A stretch of DNA of 64,000 bases from an uncultured Verrucomicrobiales bacterium (GTDB lineage: Bacteria > Verrucomicrobiota > Verrucomicrobiia > Verrucomicrobiales > Akkermansiaceae), in NCBI GenBank assembly GCA_937905985.1, contig CALCWC010000108.1, positions 1 to 64,000 on the forward strand, given 5' to 3'. Shown one piece after another: positions 55,171-63,173 of this stretch; positions within the stretch are counted from its first letter, which is position 1; every line of letters begins with the position of its first letter. A model generated the notes under the pieces. It was not told where the DNA came from, did not search any database, and saw only the letters and a program-made list of their open reading frames with translations. The position numbers and the translations under genes were made by a program.

Positions 55171-56985
55171 ATGAATTTCGCCGAACTCGGTATCTGCCCG
55201 GAAATCCTTGAAGCCATCGACATGCTGGGCTTCGAAACCCCTTCCCCCATTCAGGAAAAAGCCATACCCCCCGCTTTGGACGGTGCGGACATTGTGGGAC
55301 TCTCCCACACCGGAAGCGGCAAGACCCTAGCCTTTGCCATTCCCGCGCTGGAGAGCATTGACCCCGCGGAGCGCGCTGTGCAGGTGCTCTGCCTGGCCCC
55401 CACGCGCGAGCTGGCCGTGCAAATCTGCCGTGAGGTGGACAAGTTGGCCATGTATCTGGACGGAGTTTCTGCCGTACCCATCTACGGCGGCGCCTCTTTC
55501 GGCCCGCAGCTTTCCGCGCTCAAGCGCGGCGTGCAGTTTGTCGTCGGAACACCGGGCCGCATCATCGACCTCATGGAGCAGGGCGAGCTGCGCACGGATG
55601 CCGTCTCCATGCTCATTCTGGACGAGGCGGACGAGATGCTCGACATGGGCTTCCAGGAGGATATCGAGCATATCGTGGTATCCCTGCCGGAGGAGCGCCA
55701 AACGCTCTTCTTCTCCGCCACCATGTCCCACCCCATCCGCGAGCTTATCAAGCGCATTGCCCGCGACCCGCAGGAGATTACCGTGGAGCGCCCCGTGCTC
55801 ACCGTGCCCACCTGCGAACAGGTGGCCTACGAGGTGCTCTTCTCCTCACGCGTGGAGGTGCTCAGCCGCCTGATCGAAATGGGCCGCATGAAACGCGGCC
55901 TGGTCTTTGCCAACACCAAGCGCGTGGTGGACGATGTGGTGGACGGCCTGCTGGCGCGCGGGTATTCCGTGGACCGCCTGCACGGCGACATGCCGCAGAC
56001 GCTGCGCGAGCGCGTGATGGAATCTTTCCGCAAGGGCAACCTCAACGTCCTGGTGGCCACGGATATCGCCGCCCGCGGGCTGGATATCGACGACGTGGAC
56101 ATGGTGGTGAACTTTGAACTTCCCCGCGAGCCGGAGGACTACGTCCACCGCATCGGCCGCACCGCGCGCGCCGGGCGCAAGGGCAGGGCGGTCACCTTCT
56201 TCGGCAGGCGTGATTTCTCCCTCATGGGCCGCATCGAGCGCTTCGTCGGAACACGCATGCAGCGTGAACAGGTGATGACCGCCGCCGAGGTGGAGCAGAT
56301 GCGCCGCGAATCCCTGGTGGACGATATCCTGGAAAAAGCGGCGCTCGCCCACGAGTTGCCGGAGGAACTGCGAGACCTGGACATACCGGAGGAGAAGCTG
56401 ATGTGCGCCATGTTCCACCTGTTGGCGGAGCGCGCCAGCCGTGAGATTCAGCCCATCCCGGAGGACCGCCCCAAGCGCCACGGACAGGTGGCGGAAGACG
56501 AGCTGCCCGTGGAGAAGGGCAACGATTGGAGCTTGCAGGAGAGCGTCACCCTCTTCATGAACGCCGGCAAGATGCTCCGCATCCGTCCCAAGGACATTGC
56601 AGGCCTCCTGTACAACGAGGGCGGCGCGCCCAAGGGCAGCATCGGCGATATCCGCATGTTCCCCAAGCACTCCCTGATTGAGGTTTCCCCGGAGGTGGCA
56701 CCCCTGCTCATCGAGCGCCTTGCCACCGCCTCCATCTGCGGGTATGAGGTCAACATCCGCCAAGACCAGGGGCGCCCCGCTTCCCGTCCCCGCCCCTCCT
56801 TCCGCGACAACGCCGATTTCCGCCCCCGCGAACGCCAGCGCCGCGACCGCGATTCACGCGACTTCCGAGAGCCCCGCGAGCAGCGCGGCTTCCGCGAGGA
56901 ACGCCCCTTCCGTGATACCCGCGATTCCCGCAAGCGCGAACCCCGCTTCTACGACCGCTTCAACCGCCGCCCCCGCAGAGGGTGA
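55171..56985 (+). CDS. deaD: DEAD-box RNA helicase (DeaD/CsdA type)
   Basis: 604 residues. Q-motif FAELGICPEILEAIDMLGFETPSPIQ, Walker A SHTGSGKT, APTRELAVQ, LILDEADEM, FSATMS, and HRIGRTARAG in order. A DbpA/CsdA-type RNA-binding domain lies at about 450-525 (VTLFMNAGKMLRIRPKDIAGLLYNEGG region), followed by a disordered tail of RD/RE/RF repeats. The family remodels rRNA and mRNA structure, often in cold or ribosome assembly. An AGGAGG in the leader is too far from ATG 55171 to be its ribosome site. Confidence 0.93.
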   Translation: MNFAELGICPEILEAIDMLGFETPSPIQEKAIPPALDGADIVGLSHTGSGKTLAFAIPALESIDPAERAVQVLCLAPTRELAVQICREVDKLAMYLDGVSAVPIYGGASFGPQLSALKRGVQFVVGTPGRIIDLMEQGELRTDAVSMLILDEADEMLDMGFQEDIEHIVVSLPEERQTLFFSATMSHPIRELIKRIARDPQEITVERPVLTVPTCEQVAYEVLFSSRVEVLSRLIEMGRMKRGLVFANTKRVVDDVVDGLLARGYSVDRLHGDMPQTLRERVMESFRKGNLNVLVATDIAARGLDIDDVDMVVNFELPREPEDYVHRIGRTARAGRKGRAVTFFGRRDFSLMGRIERFVGTRMQREQVMTAAEVEQMRRESLVDDILEKAALAHELPEELRDLDIPEEKLMCAMFHLLAERASREIQPIPEDRPKRHGQVAEDELPVEKGNDWSLQESVTLFMNAGKMLRIRPKDIAGLLYNEGGAPKGSIGDIRMFPKHSLIEVSPEVAPLLIERLATASICGYEVNIRQDQGRPASRPRPSFRDNADFRPRERQRRDRDSRDFREPREQRGFREERPFRDTRDSRKREPRFYDRFNRRPRRG

Positions 56986-56998
56986 CACCGCGCGTGAT

Positions 56999-57048
56999 TG
57001 GTAGGCATGCGTTGGCGTGTATCCACACCGCCAACGCCCGCCCTACCA
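56999..57048. repeat. Long REP-like hairpin downstream of deaD
   Basis: A 50-base imperfect palindrome: outer stem TGGTAGG / CCTACCA, inner 9-bp stem GCGTTGGCG (57009-57017) / CGCCAACGC (57029-57037). No T-run. It starts 14 bases after the deaD stop and could stabilise the mRNA 3' end. Confidence 0.55.
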
Positions 57049-57053
57049 CCCAC

Positions 57054-57091
57054 CACAAAAACGCCCCGCCAGGCCAATGCCAAGCGGGGCG
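57054..57091 (-). terminator. Terminator of the Trx-like lipoprotein operon
   Basis: CGCCCCGC (57062-57069) / GCGGGGCG (57084-57091), followed on the minus strand by TTTTTGTGG. Confidence 0.75.
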
Positions 57092-57130
57092 GTTCATTCA
57101 CGCGCGCCTTGTCACGCCTAAGCGCCACAG

Positions 57131-57184
57131 GCGCGGCGGCGGAGCCTAACTTTCAAATTGTAAATCGTAAATTGTCAATTGTAA
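57131..57184 (+). repeat. Dispersed hairpin-heptad element, copy D
   Basis: GCGCGGCGGCGGAGCCTAACTTTCAA followed by four 7-base units at 57157-57184 (ATTGTAA, ATCGTAA, ATTGTCA, ATTGTAA). The hairpin part is degraded, but the CCTAACTTTCAA link and the heptad period match copies B and C. Confidence 0.65.
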
Positions 57185-57198
57185 ATTACGCCGCGGCG

Positions 57199-58521
57199 TC
57201 ATTCGTTGTCGATACGGATCATGCCGTAGGAATCGCGCTTGTCGCCGTTGTCGAAGATGATGTAGACGTGCGGCTCCTTGAGCTTGGCGTCAGCGGTGAC
57301 GGTGTAGCTGTTGTTGCGGGGGGAGCCGGAGGCTTCGCCCTCGTGCTCGTCCTCGGAAACCAGCTCCTCGCCGTCGTAGAGCATCACCTTCTTGATGCGC
57401 AGCGGGTCCTTGCCCTTGTGGTACATGAACTGCAGGGTGTAGGAGCCGGCATCGGAAATCGGCAGGTCGCCACGCAGCAGAATGGGCGTGTTGTCATCCG
57501 GAATGCCCCGCGGGGTCCAACCCTCCGCGTAGTTGAGCTTCCAGCTCCATACGTCCGGCACCACCTTGCCGCTCCGGCCCAGCAGGGATTCCGGATCCAG
57601 CTCGGTCATACGCTTGGCCCACTTGGGAATCTGCAGGCTGCCTTTGTAGCCGCCGTCGCGGTGGAGCGCGCCGATGACGGCGGCGCACATCTCCTGCTTC
57701 TGGGCGGCGGTGTAGGCGTTGTCCTCAAGCATGCCCTCCACTTCCTTGATCACCTCCTGGATGGCTGCCCACTTGGCGTCCTTGGAGCCGGCGTCGGCTG
57801 CCTGCTTGCGCTTCTGGTCGGCGAAGGCGAGACCATCGAAGGAGACGCGGCGCACATAGCCGCTCTCGTCCTCCGGGTCGAGCTTCTTGAGCTGCTCCGC
57901 TGCCTTGTCGGGGCGGATGATGCCCTCCAGCGTGGCGGCCTCGCCCAAGAGCTTGGCAGCTTCCGCACCGGATGCATCGGCGGACTTCTTCAGCAGGGCC
58001 TCCTGCTGGTGCAGCAGCTCCAGCTTGCCTGCCACGTCAGCCGCAATGTCCGCGGCGGGGCGGGTGAGCATATCCGGGCCGTACACGTCGGCGTAGTGGC
58101 GGCCATCCTTGTCGAAGAACATGATGGCGGGGTAGGTCTCTGCCTGGAAACCGCGGGCCTTCTCCGGGATGAAGCCCCAGAAGGCCTCCTGCTCCTTCTT
58201 CACCTTCTCTGTGACGTTCTGGTAGATGGGGGCAAGCAGCAAGCGGGCGCTTCCTGCCGCCTTCTGAATCTCCTCGTTGGTGATCCACGCCTTGGCGAAG
58301 GATTCGCTGTAGCGGTCCCAGTCTGCGGCGTAGGCAAAGACGATGTAGCCGTCCTCGGTGACGGATTCCTTGGCCTTGGCAAAGTTTTCCGCCTGGTTGG
58401 GGCTCTGCGTGCCGGCGGCGGGTGCTGCGGGCGGCTGGGGTTCCACGGGGGGAGCCTCCTTCTTCTGTTCATGACAGCTCGCCATACCGACGGCGAGCGC
58501 GAGTATCATAAGCCTTTTCAT
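57199..58521 (-). CDS. Predicted lipoprotein with thioredoxin-like domain
   Basis: 440 residues. Lipobox VGMASC (Cys16) and a Pro/Ala linker. Residues about 45-150 look like a thioredoxin fold without a CxxC (GYIVFAYAADWDRYSESFAKAW ... YPAIMFFDKDGRHY). A helical middle part follows, and a C-terminal beta-domain from about 320 (GSYTLQFMYHKG, KKVMLYDGEELV, YIIFDNGD) resembles galactose-binding sandwiches. The lack of redox cysteines argues against disulfide chemistry. It lies 42 bases downstream of the next gene and is likely in the same operon. Confidence 0.68.
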   Translation of the reverse strand: MKRLMILALAVGMASCHEQKKEAPPVEPQPPAAPAAGTQSPNQAENFAKAKESVTEDGYIVFAYAADWDRYSESFAKAWITNEEIQKAAGSARLLLAPIYQNVTEKVKKEQEAFWGFIPEKARGFQAETYPAIMFFDKDGRHYADVYGPDMLTRPAADIAADVAGKLELLHQQEALLKKSADASGAEAAKLLGEAATLEGIIRPDKAAEQLKKLDPEDESGYVRRVSFDGLAFADQKRKQAADAGSKDAKWAAIQEVIKEVEGMLEDNAYTAAQKQEMCAAVIGALHRDGGYKGSLQIPKWAKRMTELDPESLLGRSGKVVPDVWSWKLNYAEGWTPRGIPDDNTPILLRGDLPISDAGSYTLQFMYHKGKDPLRIKKVMLYDGEELVSEDEHEGEASGSPRNNSYTVTADAKLKEPHVYIIFDNGDKRDSYGMIRIDNE

Positions 58522-58563
58522 ATCTACTGAATCAGTTTGGGGTTAATCTTGCTTGCTGTCGTG

Positions 58564-61026
58564 TTACGCTGCCTTCTTGCCGTAGACGTAGATGCCACGC
58601 AGGTGGAAGAACTCGGGGCCGCCGTCACGGATGACGCGGACGTACTTGGCGCGCGGCCAGTCGGATTCCGCGCCCATGTCGAAGCGAATCACCTCGCCGC
58701 TGTACGGGGCGGCGGCAGGACCCACGTCCGTCCAGTTCTCACCGTCCTCGGAGACCTGGATGTGCATATTGTCGAGGCGGCCCGTGTTGTTCTTGGTGCA
58801 GACCACCACCACGCCGGAGACCATGGCCGGGCGCACCAGCATAATGGCAGCCCAGGGGTTCTCCTCCTTGTCGGTGTGGAACTCGCCGCCGCACTCCTTG
58901 AGCAGGCCGGGATGGCCCGCGCCGGCCGGCTGGCCGAAGTTCTTGGACACCGAGCTGAAGTACGGCACGCCGCGCTCAGACATCAGGCGTCCCTTGAACG
59001 GCTCAAACTCCGGCATCTTCTCCTTGGGAGCGGTGTAGTCCTTGGAGAGCAGCTCGGACAGGTTGTTGAAGGAGTTCAGGTCGCGGCTGTCCTCGCAGTT
59101 CACCAGCAGCCCGCCAATCAGCTTGTCGCGGGACTTCGAGTCCATCTTGGCGCCACCCTTGGCGGAAAGCGCCACCACGTTGGCCTCCATCATGCGCTTG
59201 GGCATGTCGCCCTTGTACTTGTTGGCCATCTCCGTGCCCCAGGCCAGCACCTTGGGCGCATAGTGGCGGTTCACAAAGGTGTTGGTGAGCATCAGCGTGT
59301 AGAAGTCCAGCGTCACCTGCTTCTCGTCGCCGCCGAGCTTCTTGAGAATCTCCAGCTGGGCGTTGCACATCTCGTCGGCGTGCCAGTTGTCCGGCTTCAG
59401 CTTGTCCTCGCCGCGGGAGGCGCGCTCCACCGGCTTCCAGAAGTTCAGGAAGCACTCCTCCAGCTGGTTCTTGCCGTAGGTGGACGCGTTGTCCGCCAGC
59501 ACCGGGTACATGAAGTTGCGTAGGATTTCCGCCGCCATTTCCGGGTAGCGCTCGGAGAGCTTGTCGCACACCAGCGTGTTGAAGGTCATCCACGCCTCGG
59601 GCTTGGCCTTGCCGGACTTCAGGTGGGCGGCGTACTCGCGCCAGGCGAGGTAGTTGCAGGGCTGGGTGTCCACCGCGGCCTTGTAGGCCTGCACGGCCTT
59701 GTCCTTGTCGTTGATGTCGGCAAAGGCGCGTGCCACCATGCGGTAGGCATTGGAGAGGTCCGTCTTCTTGGCGGCCTTCTCGCTCTGCAGTTCGGTCTGC
59801 ATGTGCAGGGAGGTGAAGCGGTGCATGTCCTTCCACACGGTCCAGTGGAGACCGCGCTCCCAGGAGATGGAGTAGGCGGGAGTCCACACGCCGTTGACCA
59901 GCACCACCAGGGCGCAGTGGCCGGGCTCGCCAGCGGTCATGGCGGGCACGCCGTTGGCGCAGGCCGCATAGGCTCCGTAGTGGGAGAGGCTGCCGCACAC
60001 GCCGCCCACGTTCTGCGTGGCCAGGTAGTGGTTGTCGTCGAACATGCCCTTGAAGGGCTCAAAGTAGCCGGCGTTGTGGATGCTTTCGCCGTAGATGTTG
60101 TGGAGCTTGTAGCCGCAGCGCCAGAAGCAACCGCAGTACTTCTGCGCCGGCAGGTGCAGGTTGTCCACCGCCCACTGCAGGGCTTCCGGCGTGGTGGAGC
60201 TGTGCGTGCCCTTGGCACCGCAGATGATGCGGTACTGCCAGAAGGGCAGGTTGTCGAACTCCGTGTTGAGGCGGCCTGCCTTCCAGTTGCGGATGAAGTG
60301 GTCGGCGCGCGGCTCGGCATAGGCGAAGGGGTGCCCAGCCAGAGCGTATTCAAGCGCGGTGGCGGTGGCAATGTTGCGCAGCACGCCCGCGCGGCGCGCC
60401 TCTGGGTGCTTCTTGAAAATCTCGCCCAGAATGGCCAGCGCGCGTCCGGGTTGCGCGCACTCGCCGGAGAATAGGAACTGGTTGAGCCACTCGCGGTCGC
60501 TGCATATGCGGTCCAGCAGCTCCAGCAGCTGCGGGTTGTTCAGGGCTGCATCCAGGGTCCACGGAGCCTCCTTCTCCGCCTTGGCTTCCGCCAGCTTGCG
60601 GTTGAGTTCCTTCACCATGTCGTGGCTCTCCTGGGAGGCGTCTGCCAGCGTGAGCATGTTGCTCTTCTTTTCGGCTATCTGCTTCTCCAGGGCTTCAATG
60701 GTCTCCGCGTTCGCCTTGGTGAATTTGGTGATGGCTGCGGAGCTGTCCGAATCACACTTGCTGAGCATGTAGCGCGCCATGCGTTTCCAATTCGCATCGT
60801 CCGCCGCGTACAGGCGGAACTTCTCGCGTCCCAGGTCCGGCGCGGCCTGCGTGATGCCGTCAAGTGCGCTGCCCGTGGCTTCGCCCACTCCGCCGTTCCA
60901 TACCAGCTCGTACTCCAGCTCGGGTGTCTTCAAGAAATCCAGCACCTCCGTCTGCGTGTACAGATACGCGGCGGCACCAATAATGGCCACCACGCCTGTC
61001 AATCCTATGATTGTTCCCGTTTTCAT
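58564..61026 (-). CDS. Large membrane-anchored or exported protein, transglutaminase-like core and discoidin-like tail
   Basis: 820 residues. One N-terminal hydrophobic helix (TIIGLTGVVAIIGAAAYLY) is followed by a coiled-coil stretch (about 95-150). A transglutaminase-like region around residues 345-395 has QNVGGVCGSLSHYGAYA (candidate catalytic Cys) and GEPGHCALVVLV (candidate His). TPR-like helices follow (NAYRMVARAFADINDKDKAVQAYKAAVD), and a C-terminal F5/8-type (discoidin-like) domain from about 690 (ENPWAAIMLVRPAMVSG ... KYVRVIRDGG). The order suggests a protein acting on peptides or cross-links at a glycan surface. The function is inference. Confidence 0.72.
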   Translation of the reverse strand: MKTGTIIGLTGVVAIIGAAAYLYTQTEVLDFLKTPELEYELVWNGGVGEATGSALDGITQAAPDLGREKFRLYAADDANWKRMARYMLSKCDSDSSAAITKFTKANAETIEALEKQIAEKKSNMLTLADASQESHDMVKELNRKLAEAKAEKEAPWTLDAALNNPQLLELLDRICSDREWLNQFLFSGECAQPGRALAILGEIFKKHPEARRAGVLRNIATATALEYALAGHPFAYAEPRADHFIRNWKAGRLNTEFDNLPFWQYRIICGAKGTHSSTTPEALQWAVDNLHLPAQKYCGCFWRCGYKLHNIYGESIHNAGYFEPFKGMFDDNHYLATQNVGGVCGSLSHYGAYAACANGVPAMTAGEPGHCALVVLVNGVWTPAYSISWERGLHWTVWKDMHRFTSLHMQTELQSEKAAKKTDLSNAYRMVARAFADINDKDKAVQAYKAAVDTQPCNYLAWREYAAHLKSGKAKPEAWMTFNTLVCDKLSERYPEMAAEILRNFMYPVLADNASTYGKNQLEECFLNFWKPVERASRGEDKLKPDNWHADEMCNAQLEILKKLGGDEKQVTLDFYTLMLTNTFVNRHYAPKVLAWGTEMANKYKGDMPKRMMEANVVALSAKGGAKMDSKSRDKLIGGLLVNCEDSRDLNSFNNLSELLSKDYTAPKEKMPEFEPFKGRLMSERGVPYFSSVSKNFGQPAGAGHPGLLKECGGEFHTDKEENPWAAIMLVRPAMVSGVVVVCTKNNTGRLDNMHIQVSEDGENWTDVGPAAAPYSGEVIRFDMGAESDWPRAKYVRVIRDGGPEFFHLRGIYVYGKKAA

Positions 61027-61031
61027 CAGTT

Positions 61032-61060
61032 ATTTTAAGCGGTTGCAAGCATTTTACCAA
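61032..61060 (-). promoter_or_regulatory. Promoter of transglutaminase-like gene (leaderless)
   Basis: Minus strand TTGGTA, 17 bases, TAAAAT, then 5 bases to the ATG at 61026. Confidence 0.6.
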
Positions 61061-61148
61061 ACTTAACCAAGTCCGCAAGCAAATTCTTCGCGTGCGCGCG
61101 AAAAAGCGCCGCTAGCGTTCCGTTATGCCCGCCTGTTGGCAATTTTTC

Positions 61149-61177
61149 TTGTCATTCCGCCTTTGCAATGCTAGAAA
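61149..61177 (+). promoter_or_regulatory. Promoter of PP2C gene
   Basis: TTGTCA (61149-61154), 17 bases, TGC-TAGAAA (-10 at 61172-61177). ATG 61193 is 15 bases further. Confidence 0.6.
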
Positions 61178-61192
61178 GGTTGCAGGCTTTGT

Positions 61193-61909
61193 ATGGATGT
61201 ACATGCGGCACAGTGGATTGGAGCGCGCGAGAAGATGGAAGACGCCTATGCCGTCTCCCATTTCCCGCAGGGTACGCTTGCCGTGGTGTGCGACGGCATG
61301 GGCGGCCACAGCCACGGCGCTTTGGCCGCACGTACGGCGGCAGATTCATTCTGCGAGGCTTTCGCGCGGCTGGAGAACATGCAGGACGTATCGCGGCGCC
61401 TGCGCGTGTCGCTGGATGCTGCAAACGAGGCTGTGGGGGCGCTTCTGCTGGAGCAAGGCGGCGAGTTCGGCGGCACAACGCTGGTGGCCGCATTTGTTTC
61501 CCGCCACCTGATCTATCACGTCAGCGTGGGGGATTCCGCGCTCTTTCTCTGGCGCGGCGGCGTCCTCTCCCGCTTGAACGAGGACCACTCCATGCGCGCC
61601 TTCTATCAGGGCTTTGGTCCAGAATGCGCCATGCCGGACAGCCACTGCCTGCGCAGTGCGCTCACCGGCGAGCCCCTGGAGCTGGTGGATGCCCCGCTGC
61701 AGGGATTCCCCCTGCTGCCGCACGATCGCCTGATCCTGGCGTCCGATGGCGTGGAGGAGCTGCTGTTCGACTGCACGCCCTCCCTTGCCCTGCGCCGCAT
61801 CCTTTCCTCTGCGGACACACCGCTGGCCCCCGCCCTGGTACAGGCGGTGGAGGCCCTGCATTATCCCCTTGCCGACAATGTGACCGTGCTCACCCTGGAT
61901 GCGGAGTGA
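61193..61909 (+). CDS. PP2C-type serine/threonine phosphatase
   Basis: 238 residues. PPM fold with metal-binding AREKMEDA, VCDGMGGHSHG (about 33-43), GGTTLVAAFV, VGDSALFLWRGG, LILASDGVEELL and the final ADNVTVLTL aspartate. These are the standard metal-coordinating acids, so it should be active. It acts in the cytoplasm; no partner kinase gene is nearby. A superoxide dismutase gene follows after 55 bases. Confidence 0.9.
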   Translation: MDVHAAQWIGAREKMEDAYAVSHFPQGTLAVVCDGMGGHSHGALAARTAADSFCEAFARLENMQDVSRRLRVSLDAANEAVGALLLEQGGEFGGTTLVAAFVSRHLIYHVSVGDSALFLWRGGVLSRLNEDHSMRAFYQGFGPECAMPDSHCLRSALTGEPLELVDAPLQGFPLLPHDRLILASDGVEELLFDCTPSLALRRILSSADTPLAPALVQAVEALHYPLADNVTVLTLDAE

Positions 61910-61964
61910 GCCCCGTCTCTACCTATTAACCAACGGCAGGGATGGCAGGGGAGTCCCAATAGGC

Positions 61965-62618
61965 ATGGACGAACAATCATGTCTCTGCTGTAAGGGGTAT
62001 GCGGACGGCCTCTATGTGCTGCCGCCGCTGCCGTATGAACCGGATGCTCTGGAGCCGCTGCTGGATGCGCGGACGGTGAGCACCCACCATGACCGTCACC
62101 ACGCCGCCTATGTGGCGGGTGCCAACGCCGCCGCGGAGGTTATCCGCAAGGTGGCCGGCAACGTGTACGACGAAACCATTGCGGCCTCCGCCATGCGCAA
62201 GCTTGCCTTCAACCTCGGCGGCCACATCCTGCATTGCCTGTACTGGGAAAGCCTTTCCCCGCAGCCGCAGGATGGCCCCACGGGCGCGCTCGCGGATGCA
62301 ATGAAGGATGCCTTCGGCGGGTACGATGGCTTTATGCGCGTATTCCGCGGCGTGGCCATGGGGGTGCAGGGCAGCGGCTGGGTGGTTCTGGGACGCGAGC
62401 GCCTGAGCCGCCGTTTGGCGGTGCTGGGCGTGGAACGGCACCAGGACATCCTGCTGCCGGGTTTCAAGCCGCTTTTGGTGTGCGATGTATGGGAACATGC
62501 GTACTACCTGCGCTACCTCAACAACCGCGCCGGGTACGTGGACGCCTTCCTGCGCCAGGCCAACTGGGCAGCCGCCCTCAAACGATTGGAAGGGAGAAAG
62601 CATGAAAACGCGCGCTGA
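61965..62618 (+). CDS. Fe/Mn-family superoxide dismutase
   Basis: 217 residues from ATG 61965. Metal ligands are in place: first His in VSTHHDRHHAAY, second in NLGGHILHCLYW, then Asp and His in DVWEHAYY. The Gly-Gly before the second ligand and Gln in RHQDILLP fit the manganese or cambialistic type. The N-terminus (MDEQSCLCCKGYADG) adds a short Cys-rich stretch before the usual YVLPPLPYEPDAL start, which is uncommon. The end overlaps the next gene. Confidence 0.9.
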   Translation: MDEQSCLCCKGYADGLYVLPPLPYEPDALEPLLDARTVSTHHDRHHAAYVAGANAAAEVIRKVAGNVYDETIAASAMRKLAFNLGGHILHCLYWESLSPQPQDGPTGALADAMKDAFGGYDGFMRVFRGVAMGVQGSGWVVLGRERLSRRLAVLGVERHQDILLPGFKPLLVCDVWEHAYYLRYLNNRAGYVDAFLRQANWAAALKRLEGRKHENAR

Positions 62619-63144
62619 CCTGTATTCTGTAAGCAACCCGTGGATGACGGGCTCGCTGGCCGCCCTGGAGCTGGTGCTCGGCTTTATTCTGCTGGCATTC
62701 CCGTATCTGATGGGATTTTCCGCCGCATGGGTGGGCGGCATCCTGCTGATAGCCGCCGGCGTGCTGCGCCTGGTGTACGCCATGCGTTACGGCAACAACC
62801 GAATGTGGAACATGGTGGCGGGCGCGGTCTATCTGCTGCTGGGCGCGTTCATGGTGCTTATGCCGGTGCTCACCGTGCAGATGTGGACGCTGCTGTTGGG
62901 CCTGGCCCTGCTGGCCGGCGGCACGGTGCGTCTGGTGGTGGCGGTGGGTCAGGCGAGACTGGCAGGCTCTTTCTGGCGCTTCTTCAGCGCCATCGTCACC
63001 CTGGCCTTGGGTGCCATGGTTACCTGGGGTTGGCCGGCGGATTCCCTCTGGCTGATCGGCACGCTCGTGGCGGTGGAGATGATTTTCTCCGGCTGGGTCC
63101 TGCTCTTCCTAACCCTCACGCCCAACCGCCCCTACGCGGTTTGA
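62602..63144 (+). CDS. HdeD-like six-helix membrane protein
   Basis: 180 residues from ATG 62602, preceded by GGGAGAAAG and overlapping the dismutase stop by 17 bases. Six hydrophobic helices in DUF308/HdeD style (ALELVLGFILLAFP, GGILLIAAGVLRLVYAM, YLLLGAFMVLMP, LLLGLALLAGG). HdeD is linked to acid resistance in E. coli; the role elsewhere is unclear. Co-transcription with superoxide dismutase suggests a stress function. Confidence 0.82.
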   Translation: MKTRADLYSVSNPWMTGSLAALELVLGFILLAFPYLMGFSAAWVGGILLIAAGVLRLVYAMRYGNNRMWNMVAGAVYLLLGAFMVLMPVLTVQMWTLLLGLALLAGGTVRLVVAVGQARLAGSFWRFFSAIVTLALGAMVTWGWPADSLWLIGTLVAVEMIFSGWVLLFLTLTPNRPYAV

Positions 63145-63173
63145 CCACGACAGAGGGGATGAGGCGAGCCTGC

